Part shown: piece by piece, positions 36,305 through 43,635 of the stretch | Layout: each line of letters starts with the position of its first letter | Numbering within the stretch: the first letter of the stretch is position 1 | From: Alphaproteobacteria bacterium | GTDB taxonomy: Bacteria; Pseudomonadota; Alphaproteobacteria; Reyranellales; Reyranellaceae | Reading direction: 5' to 3' | DNA: 43,635 nucleotides | Assembly: GCA_019235415.1 (NCBI GenBank) | Contig: JAFAKN010000645.1 | Span: 1-43,635, forward strand | The notes under the pieces: model-generated | What the model was told of the DNA's origin: nothing | Database searches by the model: none | What the model saw: only the letters and a program-made list of their open reading frames with translations | Made by a program: the position numbers and the translations under genes

Positions 36305-37056
36305 CAGATCGCGCCGTAGGTGTTGGTGGCAAGCTGCGCCGGCAGCCCGATCACCATGACGATCGGCAGGCCGCGGTTGGTCTGGCCGCGGGCGATGATG
36401 TGGTCGTTGGGTGCGCCGGTCTTGCTCTGATAGCCGCCGGTGCCGCTGAACCGTCCAGTGAAGCAGGAGATCGAGAAATGCCCATTGCTCGGCGCCTCGT
36501 TGGTGAACGTGCCCTCGCAGACCTGCTCGCCGCGCGGATTGTCGACGGCGAACCTCACCGAGCGGTCGCGTCCGATCAGGGCGCCGTACTTGGCGAGGCC
36601 ATTCAGCCGCGCGACGTTGCCGCGATCGTCGCGGTAGAAGATCGAGACCGGGCCGTAGGAATCGTCCGGCAGCTGATTGCGCGGCACGACGTAGCGCTCG
36701 TTGCTGATCACCACCTGGCAACGGCAGTCGGCCGAATAGTTCTCGCCGAGCGGCCCCAGCTGACCGAGCTTCTGGTTGCAGCTCGAGACCGCCATCTGCT
36801 CGACTTCGGACTGGCTCATCTGTCCCCGCGAATAGGCGTCGGCGTAAACGAAGGCGCATTGCCGCGGCAGCGGAATGGCGAGGACCTTGTGGCTGGCTGC
36901 GTTCGTCTCGGCGTTTACCCAGTAGCGCTCGGCCATTTCGGGAAAGCGCAGGAAGAGCGGATCGCGCCGTTCCGCCTTGCCTTGCGATGTTTGGCTCCAA
37001 GCCACGGGCGCGAGGACGGTCAAGAGCGCAAGGACGAAAGCAGCAACTCGGTTCAT
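36304..37056 (-). CDS. Exported cysteine-rich protein of unknown function
   Basis: 250 residues from the ATG at 37056; ATGs at 37083 and 37104 are in frame but would push the signal peptide inward. The signal ends A-P-V-A-W-S-Q, very like that of the next gene. The mature protein has scattered cysteines (C-A-F-V-Y, S-S-C-N-Q-K, D-C-R-C, V-C-E-G, S-C-F-T-G) that could form disulfides, a Y-G-P-V-S-I-F-Y-R-D-D-R-G-N beta segment, and a G-H-F-S-I-S-C-F-T-G-R-F-S-G-T-G stretch. I recognise no family. It is coupled to the downstream exported protein, suggesting a joint envelope role (inference). Confidence 0.75.
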   Translation of the reverse strand: MNRVAAFVLALLTVLAPVAWSQTSQGKAERRDPLFLRFPEMAERYWVNAETNAASHKVLAIPLPRQCAFVYADAYSRGQMSQSEVEQMAVSSCNQKLGQLGPLGENYSADCRCQVVISNERYVVPRNQLPDDSYGPVSIFYRDDRGNVARLNGLAKYGALIGRDRSVRFAVDNPRGEQVCEGTFTNEAPSNGHFSISCFTGRFSGTGGYQSKTGAPNDHIIARGQTNRGLPIVMVIGLPAQLATNTYGAI

Positions 37057-37132
37057 CGCGCCCCGATTCCAGACGAAAAACATGACGGAAATGCGACCCG
37101 TCATGCGGCCCCGCTCGTAAGGCTAAAGCGCA

Positions 37133-38863
<1,731 letters not shown>

Positions 38864-39214
38864 CTACCGGTTGGGCGCCGAGGGCGGCGCTGGCGTGGCC
38901 GGAGTCGTGGGCGCGGCCGGCAATGCCGGCGCATTGTCCATGATCGAACGCGAGGCGTTCGTGGGGTTGGTCATGCTCCAGGCCATGACCAAGCTCAAGA
39001 AGAAGAAGATGCCGGCAAAGATCGCGGTCATCCGCGACAGCACATTGGCCTGGCCGCGCACCGAGAACAGCGCGTCGGTGCGACCCATGCCAAGTCCGCC
39101 GCCTTCGCTGCGCTGAAGCAGGATGACGACGATCATCGCGGCGGTAACGCCGACATGGATGATCAGCAGCACCACGCGCCAGTCGTGCAGAAAGCTCCTT
39201 ACCGCGTCCACCAT
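38864..39214 (-). CDS. secG: Preprotein translocase subunit SecG
   Basis: Small SecYEG channel subunit, 116 residues from the ATG at 39214. Two membrane helices (about 13-35 and 63-85) flank the conserved L-L-Q-R-S-E-G-G-G-L-G-M-G loop. An Ala/Pro/Thr-rich tail of about 30 residues follows, as in other alphaproteobacterial SecG proteins. tpiA-secG-pyrG is a conserved order in this class. Confidence 0.93.
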   Translation of the reverse strand: MVDAVRSFLHDWRVVLLIIHVGVTAAMIVVILLQRSEGGGLGMGRTDALFSVRGQANVLSRMTAIFAGIFFFLSLVMAWSMTNPTNASRSIMDNAPALPAAPTTPATPAPPSAPNR

Positions 39215-39283
39215 TCGTCCGGGGCCCAAATTATCGAGGCGAGAGTGATCGAGGCGCACATCAAGCGGGCGCTTCTAGCCGCT

Positions 39284-40039
39284 TTATGCAGCCTTGGCGA
39301 TAGCCAAAAACTCAGGCGCCTTAAGGCTCGCGCCGCCGACCAGCGCGCCGTCGACGTCGCCCGCCGCCAGCAGCTCGGCGGCGTTGCTCTCTTTCACCGA
39401 ACCGCCATAGAGCAAACGGATCCCCGCCGCCTCGCTGGTGAGCGTCGCCAGCACCTTACGGATGTGGCCGTGGGCGGCGGCGACCTCGGCTGTTGTCGGC
39501 GTCTTGCCGGTGCCGATCGCCCACACCGGCTCGTACGCCACGACCGTGTTCCACGCGGTCGCTCCGGGCGGAATGCTCCCCTTGAGCTGCGTCGCGAGCA
39601 CCTCCAGCGTGTCACCGGCCTCACGCTCGTCCAAGGTCTCGCCAATGCAGATCACGGGCACCAGGCTCGCGCGCCACGCCGCCTCGGCCTTGGCGCGTAC
39701 CAAGGCATCGCTCTCGCCGTGGTCGGCGCGTCGCTCGGAGTGCCCGACGATCACGTGGCTGGCACCGCAGTCGCGCAGCATCTCGGCGGCGATGTCGCCC
39801 GTGTGGGCGCCGGACGGCTTGGCATGGCAATCCTGGCCGCCGACCAGAAGCGCGCTGCCGCGGACGGCATCGGCAACCGCCATGACCAGCGTGGCTGGCG
39901 GACAGATCAGGACCTGCCGGTCGGTCCACGCAGCCTGCTTCACGCCGTCCGCAACCGCCCTGGCCAACGCCAGGGCATCACTCCTCAGGCCGTTCATCTT
40001 CCAGTTGCCGGCGATCATCGGCTGCCTCGTACGCGCCAT
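39284..40039 (-). CDS. tpiA: Triosephosphate isomerase
   Basis: Interconverts dihydroxyacetone phosphate and glyceraldehyde 3-phosphate. 251 residues with G-N-W-K-M-N at the N-terminus, the catalytic His in V-I-V-G-H-S-E-R-R, the catalytic Glu in [11 protein letters not shown] and the phosphate-binding L-Y-G-G-S-V. A strong AAGGGGAAA ribosome site precedes the ATG. It is divergent from ppiD. Confidence 0.97.
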   Translation of the reverse strand: MARTRQPMIAGNWKMNGLRSDALALARAVADGVKQAAWTDRQVLICPPATLVMAVADAVRGSALLVGGQDCHAKPSGAHTGDIAAEMLRDCGASHVIVGHSERRADHGESDALVRAKAEAAWRASLVPVICIGETLDEREAGDTLEVLATQLKGSIPPGATAWNTVVAYEPVWAIGTGKTPTTAEVAAAHGHIRKVLATLTSEAAGIRLLYGGSVKESNAAELLAAGDVDGALVGGASLKAPEFLAIAKAA

Positions 40040-40066
40040 GAATTTCCCCTTTTTATGCCGCTGCGC

Positions 40067-40095
40067 TCTCTAGCGGCCGCGCTTCGTGCGGTCAA
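40067..40095 (-). promoter_or_regulatory. Candidate tpiA promoter
   Basis: Minus strand TTGACC (40095-40090) is five of six bases from the -35 consensus and sits 17 bases before TAGAGA (40072-40067), a weak -10. It is placed correctly for tpiA, about 28 bases before the ATG. Confidence 0.4.
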
Positions 40096-40164
40096 AGAGC
40101 CTCGGTTGCCTGCCTCAGGGGCCGGTGGTAGGCATGGCGCCCCAAATCGGGCCTCAGCGCCCCC

Positions 40165-40207
40165 CGTGAAAGCGCACACGTGAAAGCGCGCTCGTGAAAG
40201 CGCAGTC
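40165..40207 (+). repeat. Three tandem 14-bp repeats forming chained mini-ORFs before ppiD
   Basis: CGTGAAAGCGC followed by three variable bases occurs at 40165, 40179 and 40193, and a fourth partial copy supplies the CGTGAA of the ppiD start. Each copy reads GTG-AAA-GCG-x-x-TGA, and each TGA overlaps the next GTG as GTGA. The third mini-ORF's stop overlaps the ppiD GTG at 40208. No ordinary ribosome site is seen; GAAAG in the last copy is the nearest purine run. Confidence 0.75.
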
Positions 40208-42139
40208 GTGAACAAGTTCCGCAAGTACGCCGGCTACATCATCTCGTTCGTGCTCTTCGGCATGCTGATCGTCAGCTTCGCACTGTGGGGCATCGGCGAC
40301 ATGCTGCGCACCGGCGGCCGCAGCAGCGAGGTGGCGCATATAGGCGGGACCCATATCCCGGTTTACGGCTGGATCGGCGGCGCGTCGGTCCCGGTCAGCG
40401 AGGTGCGCGAGCAGTTCAACCGGCAGCTCGAGAATATCCAGCGCCAGACCGGCCAACGGCCCGAGCAGGAGCAGGCGCTGCGCTTTGGCCTGCACGTGCG
40501 GGCCCTCGAAGAAGTCGTCCAGCGCGCCATTCTCGAATACGCCACGCAGCAGCTCGGCCTCGTCGTCAGCGATGCCGAGGTGCAGGCGGCGATCGCGCGC
40601 AATCCGGCCTTCCAGGGGGCAGGCGGCAAGTTCGATTCCATGACGTTCCGCAACCGCCTGCAGCAGGCGCGCATCTCCGAGGCTCAGTTCGTCACCGAGC
40701 TCAAGCGCGAGATCGCCGCTAGCCAGCTCTTTTCTGTCGTCCAACCGGACGGCTTGGCGCCGAAGTCGCTGCGCGACGACATCTTCAAGATGGAGCAGGA
40801 GAAGCGGATCGCCGAGACGATCTACGTCCCCGACTCGATCGTGGTCGACGTGCCCAAGCCCACGGCGGAGCAGCTGAACGCCTATTTCGAGGCCAACAAG
40901 GCCAAGTTCCAGATCCCCGAGTACCGCGCCTTCTCCTATGTGCTGCTCAGCGTCGACGACATCCTGCCGCAGGTCACCGTCACCGCCGAGCAGGTGAAGC
41001 AGGAGTACGAGGCGCGTGCCGCCGAGTTCGGCAGCCCGGAAAAGCGCGATGTCGACCAGGCCATGGCCGACAGCGAGGATAAGGCCAAGGCGATCATCGC
41101 AGCGGTGAAGTCCGGCAAGTCGCTCGAGGATGCGACCAAAGAGGTCGTGGGCAACGCCGATGGCGTGATCAAGCTCGGCACCGTCACCAAGAAGGATCTG
41201 CCGCCCGGCCCGCTCGCCGATGGCGTCTTCGGCCTGCCCGAGGGCGTGGCGCCGGCGCCGATCCAGTCGCCGCTGGGCTGGCATGTCATCCGCATCAACA
41301 AGATCGAGCCCGGCAAGCTGCAGCCGTTCGACGAGGTCAAGGCGCGACTCGAGAAGGATCTCAAGGCGCAGCAGGCCCCTGATCTGCTGATCAAGTTGGT
41401 GACCGACTTCGAGCGCATCCTGAGCAAGACCCAGTCGATGAAGCAGGCGGCCGACGAGCTCGGCCTGAAGGTCAGGAGCTACGAGAACGTCGACGCCAAG
41501 GGGCAGGACGCGGCGGGCAAGCAGATCGTGATCGGACCGGCCGCCAACGAGCTCGTGCAGGCGGCCTTCTCGACGCGCGAAGGCAATGAGAGCGACCTGT
41601 TGGAGACGCCGCACGGCGAGTACTTCGTGGTGCGCACCGACCGCGTGACGCCCGCCCGCATCCCGGCTCTGAACGAGGTCGAGGACAAGGTGATCGCCGC
41701 CTGGCAGGCGGAAGAGCGGCGCAAGCTCGCCGAGGCCAAGGTCAAGGCCGCGGTCGAGAAGGCGCAAGCCGGAACCGACCTCGCCACCATCGCCAAGGAG
41801 CTGGGCCTGGAGGTCCGCACGACCAAGGCTGTCTCGCGCTACGAGGCCGACCAGGGCAACTATCTCACGCAGCCCGTCGTGCTGGCGCTGTTCAAGCTCG
41901 AGCCCGGCAAGCTGACCTCGGTGCGCACCGCCGAGGGCAGCGTGATCGTGCGCCTGAAAGAGGTGCAACCGGTCGACCTTGCCAAGGAGAAGGACGCCCT
42001 CGACCGCTTCGGCAAGCAGCTCGACACCATGGTGGCCAACGACCTCCTGCTCGAGCTGGTGGGCGCGTTGCGTTCCAAGTACGGCGTGGCTGTCGACCAG
42101 GAAGTGTTCCTCGCGGCCTTCCGGCCGCAGCAGCAATAG
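40208..42139 (+). CDS. PpiD-like periplasmic peptidyl-prolyl isomerase/chaperone
   Basis: Inner-membrane-anchored chaperone that helps newly secreted proteins fold, 643 residues from a GTG. One N-terminal membrane helix (about 9-30) is followed by a SurA_N/PpiD_N domain (about 35-180, with E-x-x-V-Q-R-A-I-L and Q-F-V-T-E-L-K-R-E-I). Next is a central parvulin-like domain, recognisable mainly by G-V-F-G-L-P-E-G and S-P-L-G-W-H-V-I-R-I (about 345-365). The first half of the parvulin fold lacks the usual H-I-L-V, so isomerase activity may be weak, as in E. coli PpiD. A helical C-terminus closes it. trpE starts three bases after the stop. Confidence 0.9.
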   Translation: MNKFRKYAGYIISFVLFGMLIVSFALWGIGDMLRTGGRSSEVAHIGGTHIPVYGWIGGASVPVSEVREQFNRQLENIQRQTGQRPEQEQALRFGLHVRALEEVVQRAILEYATQQLGLVVSDAEVQAAIARNPAFQGAGGKFDSMTFRNRLQQARISEAQFVTELKREIAASQLFSVVQPDGLAPKSLRDDIFKMEQEKRIAETIYVPDSIVVDVPKPTAEQLNAYFEANKAKFQIPEYRAFSYVLLSVDDILPQVTVTAEQVKQEYEARAAEFGSPEKRDVDQAMADSEDKAKAIIAAVKSGKSLEDATKEVVGNADGVIKLGTVTKKDLPPGPLADGVFGLPEGVAPAPIQSPLGWHVIRINKIEPGKLQPFDEVKARLEKDLKAQQAPDLLIKLVTDFERILSKTQSMKQAADELGLKVRSYENVDAKGQDAAGKQIVIGPAANELVQAAFSTREGNESDLLETPHGEYFVVRTDRVTPARIPALNEVEDKVIAAWQAEERRKLAEAKVKAAVEKAQAGTDLATIAKELGLEVRTTKAVSRYEADQGNYLTQPVVLALFKLEPGKLTSVRTAEGSVIVRLKEVQPVDLAKEKDALDRFGKQLDTMVANDLLLELVGALRSKYGVAVDQEVFLAAFRPQQQ

Positions 42140-42141
42140 CG

Positions 42142-43635
42142 ATGTCGATCGCGCCCGACTTCGACGCCTTCGTCACGCGCTACGACGCGGGCAAGCCGCA
42201 GCTCGTCTCGACCAAGCTGGTTGCCGACCTCGAGACGCCGGTCTCAGCCTACCTGAAGCTGGCCGACGGCCGAGCCAACTCGTTCCTGCTGGAATCGGTC
42301 GAAGGCGGTTCGGTGCGCGGGCGCTATTCGATCATCGGTTTCAAGCCGGATGTGATCTGGCGCTGCACCAAGGGCACGGCCGAGATCAATCGCCGCGCCC
42401 GCGCCGACGTGCATGCTTTCGAGCCGGTCGAGGGCCGGCCGCTCGAGACGCTGCGCCAGTTGATCCGCGAATGCCAGATGGAGCTGCCGGACGGCTTGCC
42501 GCCGATGGCTTCTGGCCTGTTCGGCTTCTTGGGCTACGACATGGTCCGCGACATGGAGCGGCTGCCGGACAACAATCCCGACCCGATCGGCTTGCCGGAC
42601 GCGATCATGGTGCGCCCGACCATGATCTGCATCTTCGACCGGCTGGAGGACAACGTCACCCTGGTGACGCCGGCCTGGCCGCAGGCGGGCCTCAGCGCAC
42701 GCGCGGCCTACGAGGCGGCGCAGGAGCGCCTGGCCGACGCGGTGTCGGACTTCGAGCGCTCCCTGCCCTTCCGCCGCGAAAGCGCGAACGGTCTCGAAAC
42801 TCTTCCCGAGCCGCAAGCCAACATGTCGAAGGAAGACTTCAAGCGGATGGTCGAGATCTGCAAGGAGTACATCCGCGCCGGCGACGCCTTCCAGATCGTG
42901 CCCTCGCAGCGTTTCTCGCTGCCCTTCAACCTGCCGCCCCTGTCGCTCTACCGCTCGCTGAGGCGGATCAATCCATCGCCGTTCCTGATCTTCTTCGACT
43001 ACGGCGATTTCTCCATCGTGGGCTCGAGCCCGGAGATTCTTGTGCGCTTGCGCGACAATACCGTCACCATCCGCCCGCTTGCCGGCACCATCGCTCGCGG
43101 CGCCACGCCGGAGGAGGACAAGCGGCTGGCCGACAAGCTCTTGGCTGACCCCAAGGAGCACGCCGAGCACCTGATGCTGCTCGATCTGGCGCGCAACGAC
43201 GTGGGCCGCGTCGCCAAGCTCGGCTCGGTCCGCGTCGTCGAGCAGTTCACGATCGAGAAGTACAGCCACCTCCAGCACATCAGCAGCCATGTCGAGGGCA
43301 CACTGGAGGACGGGCTGGAGGCGATCGACGCGTTGAAGGCAGGTTTTCCGGCGGGCACGCTATCGGGCGCGCCCAAGGTCCGCGCCATGGAGATCATCGA
43401 CGAGGTCGAGCCGGTGCGTCGCGGCATCTACGCCGGCTGCGCCGGCTACTTTGCCGCCAACGGCTCGATGGACACCTGCATCCTGCTGCGCACCGGCCTC
43501 GTGAAGGACAACACGATGTACGTCCAGGCGGGTGTCGGCGTGGTGGCCGATTCCGACCTCGAGGCCGAGTACCAGGAGAGCGTGCTCAAGGCGCGCGCCC
43601 TGGTGCGCGCCGCGGAAGAAGCCGTGCGCTTCGCC
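42142..43635 (+). CDS. trpE: Anthranilate synthase component I (3' end beyond window)
   Basis: Converts chorismate and glutamine-derived ammonia to anthranilate, first step of tryptophan synthesis. The frame opens at the ATG at 42142 and is still open after 498 codons at the window edge; family members are about 500-510 residues, so only a few codons should be missing. The tryptophan feedback site L-L-E-S lies at 49-52. The chorismate-binding domain is complete, with P-S-Q-R-F, I-V-G-S-S-P-E, I-R-P-L-A-G-T-I-A-R-G, D-L-A-R-N-D-V-G-R-V, G-T-L-S-G-A-P-K and Y-A-G-C-A-G-Y. It is close enough to ppiD for cotranscription. Confidence 0.96.
   Translation, partial: MSIAPDFDAFVTRYDAGKPQLVSTKLVADLETPVSAYLKLADGRANSFLLESVEGGSVRGRYSIIGFKPDVIWRCTKGTAEINRRARADVHAFEPVEGRPLETLRQLIRECQMELPDGLPPMASGLFGFLGYDMVRDMERLPDNNPDPIGLPDAIMVRPTMICIFDRLEDNVTLVTPAWPQAGLSARAAYEAAQERLADAVSDFERSLPFRRESANGLETLPEPQANMSKEDFKRMVEICKEYIRAGDAFQIVPSQRFSLPFNLPPLSLYRSLRRINPSPFLIFFDYGDFSIVGSSPEILVRLRDNTVTIRPLAGTIARGATPEEDKRLADKLLADPKEHAEHLMLLDLARNDVGRVAKLGSVRVVEQFTIEKYSHLQHISSHVEGTLEDGLEAIDALKAGFPAGTLSGAPKVRAMEIIDEVEPVRRGIYAGCAGYFAANGSMDTCILLRTGLVKDNTMYVQAGVGVVADSDLEAEYQESVLKARALVRAAEEAVRFA

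Noticed and set aside
35351-37000. Possible 549-residue fusion of the two exported proteins
   Set aside because: The open frame runs through the upstream gene out of phase with its signal peptide and cysteines; two coupled genes joined by TGATG explain the region better.
40165-40207. CRISPR-like array
   Set aside because: Units are only 14 bp with no spacers between them and no cas genes in the window.
40154-42136. 660-codon minus-strand frame across ppiD
   Set aside because: Mirrors ppiD almost end to end and has no membrane, signal or domain features of its own.

Overview
This window is a gene-dense, high-GC chromosomal segment of an alphaproteobacterium. The diagnostic linkages are nifR3/dusB-ntrB-ntrC-ntrY-ntrX followed by a D-amino-acid aminotransferase and hfq-hflX, a fused ispDF, an E1-beta subunit with its own lipoyl domain next to pdhA and pdhC, and tmk-holB-metG-tatD-MBL. 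The mix suggests a Rhodospirillales/Reyranella-like or Hyphomicrobiales-like lineage, but that placement is inference from gene order. I see no rRNA, tRNA, CRISPR array, transposase, integrase or prophage gene. Almost everything is housekeeping.

Layout. 0-4 kb (+): small membrane protein (-), MltB-type lytic transglycosylase, RlpA lipoprotein and a DacA-type D,D-carboxypeptidase, i.e. cell-wall remodelling. 3.8-9.5 kb (+): a tightly coupled run tmk, holB, metG, tatD, an MBL-fold hydrolase and a secreted protein of unknown function. 9.5-10.5 kb: mazG (+) behind an AT-rich promoter-like patch, then a hairpin-rich intergenic repeat. 10.5-22.3 kb (-): an IMPase-family phosphatase, a groES without groEL, hflX, hfq, a HAD phosphatase, a D-amino-acid aminotransferase, ntrX, ntrY, ntrC, ntrB and dusB. 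The ntr genes form two nitrogen-responsive two-component pairs downstream of dusB. 22.4-24.1 kb (+): ispDF (isoprenoid precursors) and a CinA-type amidohydrolase. 24.1-31.7 kb (-): a COQ10/RatA START protein, lipA, lpd, two unknown small membrane genes, pdhC, pdhB, pdhA and ftsB. LipA makes the lipoyl groups carried by PdhB and PdhC, and Lpd reoxidises them, so this block is one functional module (pyruvate to acetyl-CoA). 31.8-35.1 kb: an AlaX-type tRNA editing protein (-), an AraC regulator (-) divergent from a small ABM-domain protein (+), and enolase (-). 35.3-40.0 kb (-): two exported proteins of unknown role, pyrG, secG and tpiA. 40.2-43.6 kb (+): a PpiD-like periplasmic chaperone and trpE, which runs off the window's right edge.

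I did not find a convincing new multi-gene system. The most interesting signals are local: a chain of three 14-bp repeats forming overlapping five-codon mini-ORFs that ends at the ppiD start; an NtrX with a lysine where the Walker B aspartate should be; two unknown membrane micro-genes inside the pyruvate dehydrogenase cluster; a solo groES coupled to a phosphatase; and several perfect palindromes at promoter or start regions.
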